This document shows, in pieces, positions 1 through 7,088 of a stretch of DNA of 23,492 bases (positions are counted from its first letter, which is position 1; every line of letters starts with the position of its first letter). The position numbers and the translations under genes are program-made. Origin of the DNA: a virus; the IMG/VR virus record IMGVR_UViG_3300046733_000556, positions 1 through 23,492 of that record. One strand, 5' to 3'. The notes under the pieces are model-generated. The model worked only from the letters and a program-made list of their open reading frames with translations, was not told the DNA's origin and did not search any database.

Positions 1-200
1 TTAGTTTCATCTAAGTAATAAGATCTATTCTTAGCAACAATATCTCTTGAAATATAATTCTCACACCAGATTCGAGCTTGTGTTATTTGTCTAGCAATAA
101 TTGCATCATCAGCGGTTGTATCTATTTTTGCAAATAATTTTAAATCAGCGGATGATACGATTTCTGATCCTGTTGTTGAATTAATTTTTACTTGCCTCAT
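1..200 (-). CDS. Head-tail connector protein, gp6/phiE125 gp8-like (partial, N-terminal part)
   Basis: The first 66 codons of a gene that runs off the left edge. The start is ATG at 200. The product begins MRQVKINSTTGSEIVSSADL and continues with a helical stretch in which a run of acidic residues (TTADDAII) precedes a Q..QAR.WCENYI helix. This is the usual N-terminus of phage head-tail connectors of the gp6-like family, which form the ring docking under the portal. The start lies 20 bp inside the upstream 70-residue gene, so the two are translationally coupled. The position after the capsid genes fits a head completion protein. The family call rests on a partial sequence; the head-tail role is the secure part. 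Confidence 0.72.
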   Translation of the reverse strand, partial: MRQVKINSTTGSEIVSSADLKLFAKIDTTADDAIIARQITQARIWCENYISRDIVAKNRSYYLDET

Positions 201-393
201 TTTTGGTTTCTTTTGAATCGAGTTTTAACTCTTTAGTTTCTTTTTTAATTTTTGATTCTTTTTTTTCAATTATAGATTTTGCCCATTTTTTAGCAATCCA
301 TAATTTTGCCTGTTCATGACCTAAATTAATTTCATCACCCTCATTGTGTCTTTTGCCATCTTTAAGAATAGATATTAATAATTTTATTTTCAT
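181..393 (-). CDS. Small head-region protein of unknown function
   Basis: A 70-residue protein. The N-terminal 45 residues have the pattern K-ILK-DGK-H-EGDEI-L-EQAK-WI-KKWA, as in small phage proteins often found just before the gp6-like connector gene. The last 25 residues are nearly all Lys, Glu, Ser and Thr and are probably disordered. It starts about 20 bp downstream of a strong terminator, with no recognisable promoter between, so expression seems to depend on read-through. It overlaps the connector gene by 20 bp. A minor head or joining role is inferred from position only. Confidence 0.6.
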   Translation of the reverse strand: MKIKLLISILKDGKRHNEGDEINLGHEQAKLWIAKKWAKSIIEKKESKIKKETKELKLDSKETKNEASKN

Positions 394-412
394 AATGAAT
401 ATTTTATGTAAA

Positions 413-453
413 GATAAAAAAAAAGTGCCACTAGGGTTTTAATCTAATGGCAC
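413..453 (-). terminator. Intrinsic terminator after the nuclease gene
   Basis: On the minus strand a 10-bp stem GTGCCATTAG / CTAGTGGCAC (one G-T pair; arms at 444-453 and 425-434) is followed by a run of T's (424 down to about 415). It lies 12 bases beyond the stop codon of the PD-(D/E)XK gene and about 20 bases before the next start codon. Confidence 0.85.
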
Positions 454-464
454 CTTAAACTTAT

Positions 465-845
465 TTATGAAATCAATGCAAAGTTATCAAAATTTTCTTT
501 ATATGGGCCATCAATTCTCAATCGAATAGTTTTTTGTTCATTATTTTTAATAATAAAAAATCCTTTTAAATTTTCCATATAAATAGCAAAGTAATCAACA
601 TACTTTTTTTTATAACATTTACCCTCTCTCCTTAAAACAATTTGCTCTGAATATTTGTTGTGTTCACCTTTTACCCTTGTATTACTAACATATTTAATTT
701 GTATCTTATATAGATTCCCGTTTTTTTCCAAAATACAATCATAATAAGAGGCATCAAGTAAAGGCATCGATACATTAAAACCATTTTTCATGGCGGTTGC
801 TGTAAAAAGATATTCGCAATAACAACCTTGTTGGTTTTGATTCAC
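465..845 (-). CDS. PD-(D/E)XK superfamily endonuclease-like protein
   Basis: A 126-residue protein from a GTG start at 845. The in-frame codon just upstream is a stop and the next Met lies past the first active-site residue, so GTG is required. The N-terminal half carries the nuclease-fold signature: Glu11 in the first helix (GCYCEYLF), Asp36 (YYDCIL) and Gln49-x-Lys51 (KIQIKYV), matching the E...D...(E/Q)xK arrangement of Holliday-junction-resolvase-like and group I intron/homing-type enzymes. The Q-x-K form of the last motif is tolerated in the superfamily. It lies between two terminators, inside a cassette of small genes that separates the capsid gene from the connector genes. Function is unproven; homing-type nuclease, resolvase and superinfection-exclusion factor are all possible. 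Confidence 0.65.
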   Translation of the reverse strand: MNQNQQGCYCEYLFTATAMKNGFNVSMPLLDASYYDCILEKNGNLYKIQIKYVSNTRVKGEHNKYSEQIVLRREGKCYKKKYVDYFAIYMENLKGFFIIKNNEQKTIRLRIDGPYKENFDNFALIS

Positions 846-856
846 TCAATCAAGAT

Positions 857-891
857 ATAAAAAAAACCGACTAAATTAATAATCGGTTTTT
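857..891 (-). terminator. Intrinsic terminator before the nuclease gene
   Basis: A 9-bp perfect stem AAAAACCGA / TCGGTTTTT (arms at 862-870 and 883-891, 12-base loop) is followed on the minus strand by an uninterrupted T run down to 858. The stem is flanked by T/A runs on both sides, so it could also act on plus-strand transcripts. It lies between the 49-residue gene and the nuclease gene, only 12 bases before the nuclease start codon. Confidence 0.8.
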
Positions 892-921
892 CAACATTCA
901 CTTTAGATTAAAACAAAACAA

Positions 922-1071
922 TTATAAATGAAAACTATTATGTGAATGTACTATCTTTTCAATTTGTGATGCTAACTTAAAAATTTCAAGTTTTTTAATT
1001 GCTGGGAGTTCTTTCCATATTTTTGGATCAATAGAACTATTAATCATATCATCAATTTTAATCATTTTCAT
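922..1071 (-). CDS. Small protein of unknown function (49 aa)
   Basis: An ATG-started frame (start 1071, TAA at 922-924) encoding 49 residues: MKMIKIDDMINSSIDPKIWK, then a helical, charged stretch ending in HSHNSFHL. A terminator follows 31 bases downstream. The frame is the only reasonable coding region between 1200 and 845, and its codon use resembles its neighbours. No family is recognised. It belongs to the cassette between the capsid gene and the connector gene. The 128 bases upstream (1072-1199) hold no gene on either strand that can be supported. Confidence 0.45.
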   Translation of the reverse strand: MKMIKIDDMINSSIDPKIWKELPAIKKLEIFKLASQIEKIVHSHNSFHL

Positions 1072-1199
1072 TGTTGTTTGATAATACTGAGATTGATAAA
1101 ATAATTAATATTGTAGCTGTTAAAAAGTCGGATGATAACAATATAACCCTAAACCCTAGAAAGAGCAATAGAAACGCTAAAAAGTACCTTAAACGCTGT

Positions 1200-1400
1200 T
1201 TATTCATTTTCTTTAGTTATTGAGATTAAACCTTTTGAATAGCTTTTAAATACATTGTTGATGACATTCCTTTCATGTTGCTTTTGCCTTTTAGTTTTGT
1301 TTAAATTATGTATAAATTTTTCTTTGTATGGCATAGTTATATTTTTACAGTTAAAAGAATCATTATTATAGTTGCTACTAAATAAAAGCTCAATAGCCAT
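1200..1400 (-). CDS. Hypothetical protein (66 aa)
   Basis: The frame is open from a TTG at 1406, but the ATG at 1400 (MAIELLFSSNYNND) is the likelier start. The C-terminal half is strongly basic (KEKFIHNLNKTKRQKQHERN), which may indicate nucleic-acid binding. I recognise no family. It lies in the small-gene cassette, 43 bases downstream of the 79-residue gene, and probably shares its transcript. Confidence 0.4.
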   Translation of the reverse strand: MAIELLFSSNYNNDSFNCKNITMPYKEKFIHNLNKTKRQKQHERNVINNVFKSYSKGLISITKENE

Positions 1401-1443
1401 TTCCAATTGTTTGGATTTTGTTTTAAGAATTTTTTATACATAA

Positions 1444-1683
1444 TTAAAATTTTATAAATTCACTTGTTTGAAAATATGGTTTTAGAGCTTTATTAATTAT
1501 TAATTCACCATCTAAGTCATAAGAAACATTAGCTTGATATTTTTCAGTTGATAATATAGTATTACCATTATTAGTTAAAGTTTGATCTATTTTAATTTTG
1601 TGTGAATAGTAAGATTTTGATTTACCTATCAAATAAACTTTTCTAATCATCCAGTTGTTTTTTGTTTGTTTTAATAATTTCAT
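1444..1683 (-). CDS. Hypothetical protein (79 aa)
   Basis: ATG start at 1683. The product is basic at the N-terminus (MKLLKQTKNNWMIRKVYLIG) and then alternates hydrophobic and polar residues in a pattern that suggests beta strands (YSHKIKIDQTL, YQANVSYDLDGELII). No family is recognised. It is the first gene after the capsid-gene terminator and has a promoter-like sequence immediately upstream, so it heads the small-gene cassette. Confidence 0.5.
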   Translation of the reverse strand: MKLLKQTKNNWMIRKVYLIGKSKSYYSHKIKIDQTLTNNGNTILSTEKYQANVSYDLDGELIINKALKPYFQTSEFIKF

Positions 1684-1687
1684 ACTC

Positions 1688-1718
1688 CAAATATAAAAGA
1701 ATTTTTTTAAATAACAAA
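1688..1718 (-). promoter_or_regulatory. Candidate Bacteroidota-type promoter for the small-gene cassette
   Basis: On the minus strand TTTG (1715-1718) is followed after exactly 19 bases by TATATTTG (1688-1695), matching the TTTG / TAnnTTTG -33/-7 arrangement described for Bacteroidota. It lies between the capsid terminator and the 79-residue gene. The -7 box ends only 5 bases before that ATG, so a transcript would be nearly leaderless or the true start is internal. Confidence 0.4.
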
Positions 1719-1760
1719 TATATTTTGCATTTATTTTATTATTATTTCACTTTACTCCAT

Positions 1761-1787
1761 AAAAAAAGGGGTAATAAATACCCCTTT
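1761..1787 (-). terminator. Intrinsic terminator after the major capsid gene
   Basis: A 9-bp stem AAAGGGGTA / TACCCCTTT (arms at 1779-1787 and 1765-1773) with a 5-base loop is followed on the minus strand by a run of T's down to 1761. It is 21 bases past the capsid stop codon and would end the packaging/head transcript after its most abundant product. Confidence 0.9.
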
Positions 1788-1807
1788 AATTAGTATAATA
1801 GTTATTA

Positions 1808-3007
1808 TTATGGTGTTTCTAGTGCTGCTTTTGCAGTGCTGAATGTTCCATCGATAATACCATTTGGCAAGTATGTTGCAAGTGCAACTCTTTCCATTAC
1901 TCTTACAGTAACAAATCCATCTCTTACGTTTGTTCCATCCTCTGTAAAGAACTCAACAGATACGTTATCTCTAACCCATAACTGAGCCGCTTGTCCAAAG
2001 TTACCAACTAGGAATGTTCCAGGGTTAACTTCGTTATTTACAGCGATTGGCACACCTAAGAAATTAGGTTGTAACCCTTGATAAACTTGATCCTTTAGAT
2101 AGTTATTATTACTATCTTTTAATAATAGGATTTTATGAAAATCAGTTGGGTTAAGTAAAATATAATCAGCTTTGTAATTAGCAATCTGTAATTGGTTGAT
2201 TGCCGCAACTAATACGTCAAATTCATTTGCCGCTTCAACTGATTGATAAAATTTACCATTAGATGAAACATCAAAGTTAGTTCCTGAGTTATAGAAACCA
2301 TCTAGGTTTGGAGCTGATCCATTTCCGCCAAGGATTTGGTCATCCTCAACCTCCATTAATTTTGCCGGTACTCTAGCTGATAGATAACTAGAAATTTGAG
2401 GCGTATCATGTAACATCTCATCAGATATTCTTAAATAGGTTCCAATTTTTCTAACATTAGCATCAGTTGCAGTCATGTCAAAGTCAGTTTGACCTAGTGT
2501 TGAACCCTCAGCCGCAGCCGCTGCTCCATTACTGTATCCGCTTTCTTTAACATATCTTACAACATCACTATTAGTTGAACCAATAGGAATAAGTTGTCTG
2601 ATGTTTTGTGGCGTTGTAGGATCGAATTTATATCCTGGTATTCTTTGTGGTGGTATTACATCACCAGTAAAGTCAGCCGCAACAGTCATATCAGCTTTTA
2701 TTTCAAATGCTGATGATCTGTTAGAGCCATTTCTCATTGAATCTAAAGCACCCTCTTTGATAGCTTTTGTTAAGTTGCCACCAAATGATTTATCTTCTTT
2801 TTGAGATGCTTCGAATCTCTTTTTGTTAGATACTTCAATAGCATCCATTCTCTCAGTGAATTTTTGTGTTAGGTTTTTGATCTCTCCTTTTAGAGCATCA
2901 TCTGCCTTGCCAGTTGCTGATTCAACTGCCTGTCCATGAGCTTTTTCCAATTTAGCATCGATAATATCGCCTAATTGATCAAGCTGATTTTTTACATTTT
3001 CATTCAT
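1808..3007 (-). CDS. Major capsid protein, HK97 fold
   Basis: A 399-residue protein. Residues 1-105 are helical and charged, like the scaffolding delta domain that HK97-type capsid proteins carry and lose on maturation. The body follows the family pattern: a stretch around IPPQRIPGYKF and RQLIPIGSTNSDVVRYV (N-arm and E-loop region), an AEGSTLGQ-DFDM segment, the KIGTYLRISDEMLHDTP spine-helix region, ILGGNGSAPNLDGFYN, and a C-terminal part with LNPTDFHKIL and VRDGFVTVRVMERVAL. There is no separate scaffold gene, in agreement with the N-terminal delta-like domain. It follows the protease by 12 bases and is the last gene before a strong terminator. The cleavage site cannot be fixed from sequence alone. 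Confidence 0.93.
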   Translation of the reverse strand: MNENVKNQLDQLGDIIDAKLEKAHGQAVESATGKADDALKGEIKNLTQKFTERMDAIEVSNKKRFEASQKEDKSFGGNLTKAIKEGALDSMRNGSNRSSAFEIKADMTVAADFTGDVIPPQRIPGYKFDPTTPQNIRQLIPIGSTNSDVVRYVKESGYSNGAAAAAEGSTLGQTDFDMTATDANVRKIGTYLRISDEMLHDTPQISSYLSARVPAKLMEVEDDQILGGNGSAPNLDGFYNSGTNFDVSSNGKFYQSVEAANEFDVLVAAINQLQIANYKADYILLNPTDFHKILLLKDSNNNYLKDQVYQGLQPNFLGVPIAVNNEVNPGTFLVGNFGQAAQLWVRDNVSVEFFTEDGTNVRDGFVTVRVMERVALATYLPNGIIDGTFSTAKAALETP

Positions 3008-3019
3008 TTTAATAGAATT

Positions 3020-3697
3020 TTAAAGATTATTAATTAAATATTTGTAAATATCAACCTCTTGACTTTTTTCGACTGGCTCAGTAGTTTCCTCAACTGGCTG
3101 AGTAGCATTAATGAAATATGTTTTGAGTTTAAGTATTTCTGATTCAAGGGCATATCCCATATCATCCGATATGTTGCCTTTTCTTAGCAGCTTACAAATG
3201 TTATCATAACGCTTGTAAACCTTATCAATATCGACCATTCCTTTTACATCTAATATCTTTGCCTGGTCATTAGCGGCCATCGTAACGGCACTTATTTCAT
3301 ATAGTTTAACCTCTCTTATTTCTCTGTAATCATTCATCATTTCTTTTACAATTGGCATAATACCAACTGAATTTTCAGTTATCACACCGGCTTTCATTAG
3401 CTCAATCACATCATTACCTAATTGAGTTTTTGGAATCTCGGCTGTAAATACCAATCCTTTTTCATCCTCATAAAGCTCATTCATTTTACCAATTGGTTGC
3501 ATCATATCGTGTTGATATAAATACTTTACTCTTTGGCCATTCTCTTGAATTGTTTTTTGATATGCACCACGCCTAATAATATCCATGTCACTATCCTTGT
3601 TATCAAAATAAGATCCATAACCTTTTACAATATTATTTTTCTCATCTAAATCAATTATTTCATCCCCAATTGGTGCTGATTTGTATATAAAATTCAT
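3020..3697 (-). CDS. HK97-type prohead maturation protease
   Basis: A 225-residue serine protease of the HK97 gp4 family that processes the capsid delta domain inside the prohead. The family core is present: VKGYGSYFDNKDSDMDIIRRGAY near residues 24-46, the catalytic His63 in YLYQHD, and Ser110 in VITENSVGI, followed by the acidic strand region REIREVKLYEISAV. The last 50 residues are a charged tail (EETTEPVEKSQEV) outside the family core. The gene lies directly before the capsid gene, as is usual for this module, and a TAATTTTG box lies 15 bases before its start. Confidence 0.92.
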   Translation of the reverse strand: MNFIYKSAPIGDEIIDLDEKNNIVKGYGSYFDNKDSDMDIIRRGAYQKTIQENGQRVKYLYQHDMMQPIGKMNELYEDEKGLVFTAEIPKTQLGNDVIELMKAGVITENSVGIMPIVKEMMNDYREIREVKLYEISAVTMAANDQAKILDVKGMVDIDKVYKRYDNICKLLRKGNISDDMGYALESEILKLKTYFINATQPVEETTEPVEKSQEVDIYKYLINNL

Positions 3698-3711
3698 AAT
3701 TATATTTTTTA

Positions 3712-3719
3712 CAAAATTA
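3712..3719 (-). promoter_or_regulatory. Possible -7 box upstream of the protease gene
   Basis: TAATTTTG on the minus strand, 15 bases before the protease ATG, fits TAnnTTTG. No TTTG was seen at the -33 distance, so it may be chance in AT-rich sequence. Confidence 0.25.
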
Positions 3720-3733
3720 GTAATTTTTTATTA

Positions 3734-4789
3734 TTAATTATTTTCATCTGTTTCATCGATGATTTCTCTTGTTATAATTGTTTCAAATACTGGATTGACA
3801 ATATTTGTCAATGTAAATTCTGGGATTCTTTGATTACCTAATCCAACACCAATGTTATCTAATTCAGTTACTGGAATAGCACCCTCATCTGGAATTGGTA
3901 TAATTCGACATCTACAATTAATTACATTTCTAGCCGAACCCTCTCCAGGTCGTGGCATTTCCTCACCACCAACAATAAAATTATCAGTCATTCGAACTGT
4001 TTGACCATTAGCTGCTTCATGCCATGGGCGCTCCCTACCATCCATAACAGTTAGCCATCTTTTAGATAAATCATTTTTAGAAAATAATGTTGTGGCACTC
4101 TTTTCAGCGGCAAAGTTTGCGGCCCTTGTGCTTTCAGTTCTTACTAATCTTTGCGCTTGAAATTTACTATAATGTTTAAACTTAGAACGTAATATCCTAG
4201 CTTTTTGTTGCGCTCCTAAGCTCATAAACTCCGGATCTCTCATTAATTGTTGTGTAATCTTTATTAATGTTTTTTTAGCTGTATTGGCAACACCTGTGAC
4301 ATTAGTTGCAGCCACTTGACCGCCATAAGTTGCAAATGCTTTTTCCCACTCGCTTTCATAAGGTTTTGAATCTGCTTTTTTTATATACTTTTCAAATGTT
4401 TTAAAATACCATTTGGCGATATGATTGCCAATTGATACATACATCTTTTCATATTCTTTTTGTAATGAATCTAAAGTAAATAATGATTCATATCTTGTTA
4501 TTCCAAAATCATTAAAATTCTTAACACCCTGGTTATAATTGTTTTCATAATATTTTGTGAGGGTTTTTATATTTTTATTTTCTATAATATTTATTTGCTT
4601 ATCTAAGGATGCTAAATAATTATTATCTAAAGAATTGTTTTTATAAATTGGTTTTGATTTGTTTTCAAATTGAGAATAACAAAAAGCAACACGCTGGTCA
4701 ACATCTGGAAAATCCCTTGTTGCCTCATCATTTATAACACATCTAGCAATAAACTGTCTTTCTGATTCGTTTGGTTTTGGTGTTGGCAT
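3734..4789 (-). CDS. SPP1 gp7 / Mu gpF-like head morphogenesis protein
   Basis: A 351-residue minor head protein. Residues 1-42 (MPTPKPNESERQFIARCVIN ... AFCYSQF) form a short module often found at the N-terminus of phage head or protease proteins. The C-terminal half carries the gp7/gpF signature: a basic helical region, RLVRTESTRAANFAAE, a tryptophan-containing WLTVMDGRERPWHEAANGQ segment and the terminal NVINCRCRIIPIP with its paired cysteines. Proteins of this family attach to the portal and take part in DNA delivery or head assembly. The start codon overlaps the portal stop codon by one base, so the two genes are translationally coupled and the partners probably meet during translation. 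Confidence 0.88.
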   Translation of the reverse strand: MPTPKPNESERQFIARCVINDEATRDFPDVDQRVAFCYSQFENKSKPIYKNNSLDNNYLASLDKQINIIENKNIKTLTKYYENNYNQGVKNFNDFGITRYESLFTLDSLQKEYEKMYVSIGNHIAKWYFKTFEKYIKKADSKPYESEWEKAFATYGGQVAATNVTGVANTAKKTLIKITQQLMRDPEFMSLGAQQKARILRSKFKHYSKFQAQRLVRTESTRAANFAAEKSATTLFSKNDLSKRWLTVMDGRERPWHEAANGQTVRMTDNFIVGGEEMPRPGEGSARNVINCRCRIIPIPDEGAIPVTELDNIGVGLGNQRIPEFTLTNIVNPVFETIITREIIDETDENN

Positions 4790-7044
4790 TATTCATTATC
4801 TAATTGGTTTAACTTTCTCTCGGCATAATTTAACATCGATTCACCACCCCACCCAAGATAAGCAACATAACCTTTATCTCGCCATGGCGTGTCTTTAAAC
4901 TTTGGATTTATTTTATTATAACCACCGCCTTTGGTCCTAGATAAAAAGCTAAAAGTTCTTTTCAAAACTGATAACGAAAGTTTTTCCCTTGAAATTAATT
5001 GGTTCATCCTTGAAAGCCCAATAGTTGTCATTCCATCAACCTGGTCACGCCCATATTTATCAATCCAATTTTTAACTCTTTTGGCGTTGTTAGTAGCACT
5101 TTGAGGATAGTCATCATAACCCTCGGCTTTAGATTCTTTTTTAGAACTCATTGGATGGCCCTCTGGTAATAAATCTGTATCATGTTTGCCACCTCTAAAC
5201 TTACCATTTTTAAGGGCAAATAAATATGAATTTACTCTAGCCATAGCCCATTGGTCCGGACTTGATACACTAGGCCGAACACTACTAGGGTTGGTATTAT
5301 AAGCGCCAACACCTCTATTAAAAACCTTTTTTAAAGTTCCTAATGATGTTTTTTTTGATTTCGCACTAACCGAATCGTTGTGATCATCAGCTTTTTTCTT
5401 TAATGCCTTTTCAACTCTAGCCGAGACCTCTGCCTTATACTCATCATCGTGTGGTTTATCCTCATGATATTTCTCATCCTCTATCGCACTTATATACTCA
5501 TTATGAGTTTTAAATGGCATATAAACCAATTCACCATCCATGTCATGTGAATGACTACCCTCCCCACCTAATTCAATAGCTCTATCCTCGGCCTCTTGTC
5601 TTGTAGTAAAGACATCGGTCATTCCGGGTACTAATTTTTTTATTTCAATATTAGTTATTGGAGTTTTTTTTTTATCCTCTGAGATTTCAGCTGGTTGTGG
5701 TTCCGGCATATCTATTGGCTCACCACTAACAGGAATTAAATTAGCTGGGATATAATAATCATCTAATATTGGATTTTCCTCATCGTGGCTGTAAGACATT
5801 GCCGCTCTTTTTTCATTTGGAGTTAACCACCACGCTTTGGACATCTGATCAACAATCTTGTCTGTTTCCTCTTGTAACTCTGGAATGACACTAAAATCAT
5901 ATTCAATACAAATGTTATCGCCATACATTGGAGCCAACCAACGATTCAATTCATCTTGTATCTTAACAAGCTCTGGAATAACACAATTTTGATATAATGC
6001 TTTCTTTGCCTCTTTCATGTTGTTATAAGTGCTGGATTCAGTATTGTTTAATAATTGAACTGGCACATTATAAATATTACATAAATCTTTAATTGAGGCA
6101 TTGTATTGCTCAATCAAACTCATATCAGATGCATTTAAACCAAAGTTTACCCAAGATAATTTCTTTGGTGTGATAATTATATCACCGGCTTTTTGACTTC
6201 CCTGGTGGTTTTTTCTAAACTTATCTTTTAATTGTTGCGCTTGAACCTCATTTAAATCACCCTCATCACTCATTAAAATACCCCTAGCCGTCTGGTTTTG
6301 TAGGAACTTAACTCCGCTTTCTGTCGCCTCGTTATTAGTAGTCATCGACCTTAAACCAGCTTTTAGGGGTGATTGGCCATAAAGATGTGAACCGGTACCA
6401 TCATAATAAGGATTAAAATCTTTTATATGACACATTTGTTCGGCTGGTATGTGATAAGTTCCGTTATATTCAATGGTATATGATTCAACCGGTTTCATGA
6501 TACCACCTGAGTTGATTTCCATTATCTGAGATGGCATAACGTAAAGCTCAGTATATTTATTGATATTATCACCTGTCTCTGGTCCAATACCATAAATGTA
6601 TCGGTTCCCTGTTAATTTACCAAAAGCAATAACCTCACTAATCCATGAGGCATAAGATTGCGCTGGATTTGGTCGCTCTAATAATTTATGTAATTCAGTA
6701 TGCTCAAGCTCAACCAAAGCATGTTTCTTTAACATATTAGCTTTGTACATTACATTGGCATCGCTAAGCCCACTAGATAGCGCCTTATATCGCTTATAGC
6801 TATTGTCATTTACTTTTTCATATATGTGAAAAGGAATAGTTGATGCCGCCTTAGTGATGATATTTACAATTGAATAAATCGTTGCATTTTTTCTGTAACC
6901 ATCATTAATATAAGTTTCATCATTTTCAGTATTCCAAACAATTGTATTGCCTAACCAATTGTAAATTGCTCGGTTATATTGTTCGTTTGTGTTTTGTGAT
7001 TTAGTGTTTATTATAGATTTAAACCTATCAAAGAATGATGCCAT
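4789..7044 (-). CDS. Portal protein (HK97 family) with a three-module C-terminal extension
   Basis: A 751-residue protein. Residues 1 to about 430 are an HK97-type portal: a helical entry (YSIVNIITKAASTIPFHIYE), ERPNPAQSYASWISEVIAF, GNRYIYGIGP, the NATARG-like region NQTARGILMS, and the stem/clip segment with YNVPVQLLNNTESSTYNN. Family members are usually about 400-500 residues, so some 300 residues are extra. The extension has three recognisable stretches: 471-521 (TRQEAEDRAIELGGEGSHSH ... YMPFKTHNEY), 571-631 (KKVFNRGVGAYNTNPSSVRP ... DLLPEGHP) and 650-740 (a helical segment ending in VAYLGWGGESMLNYA). These resemble small domains that recur in other phage structural or protease-associated proteins; their roles are not known to me. 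The reading frame is continuous, so this is a fusion rather than two genes. Confidence 0.88.
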   Translation of the reverse strand: MASFFDRFKSIINTKSQNTNEQYNRAIYNWLGNTIVWNTENDETYINDGYRKNATIYSIVNIITKAASTIPFHIYEKVNDNSYKRYKALSSGLSDANVMYKANMLKKHALVELEHTELHKLLERPNPAQSYASWISEVIAFGKLTGNRYIYGIGPETGDNINKYTELYVMPSQIMEINSGGIMKPVESYTIEYNGTYHIPAEQMCHIKDFNPYYDGTGSHLYGQSPLKAGLRSMTTNNEATESGVKFLQNQTARGILMSDEGDLNEVQAQQLKDKFRKNHQGSQKAGDIIITPKKLSWVNFGLNASDMSLIEQYNASIKDLCNIYNVPVQLLNNTESSTYNNMKEAKKALYQNCVIPELVKIQDELNRWLAPMYGDNICIEYDFSVIPELQEETDKIVDQMSKAWWLTPNEKRAAMSYSHDEENPILDDYYIPANLIPVSGEPIDMPEPQPAEISEDKKKTPITNIEIKKLVPGMTDVFTTRQEAEDRAIELGGEGSHSHDMDGELVYMPFKTHNEYISAIEDEKYHEDKPHDDEYKAEVSARVEKALKKKADDHNDSVSAKSKKTSLGTLKKVFNRGVGAYNTNPSSVRPSVSSPDQWAMARVNSYLFALKNGKFRGGKHDTDLLPEGHPMSSKKESKAEGYDDYPQSATNNAKRVKNWIDKYGRDQVDGMTTIGLSRMNQLISREKLSLSVLKRTFSFLSRTKGGGYNKINPKFKDTPWRDKGYVAYLGWGGESMLNYAERKLNQLDNE

Positions 7045-7088
7045 TAATATAAAATTTTATGTAAAAATACAAAATAATTAATTCTTAA

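Noticed and set aside
1145-1159. Telomere-like TTTAGGG tandem on the minus strand
   Set aside because: Only two units are present, inside a phage cassette; too short to be a telomere or an array.
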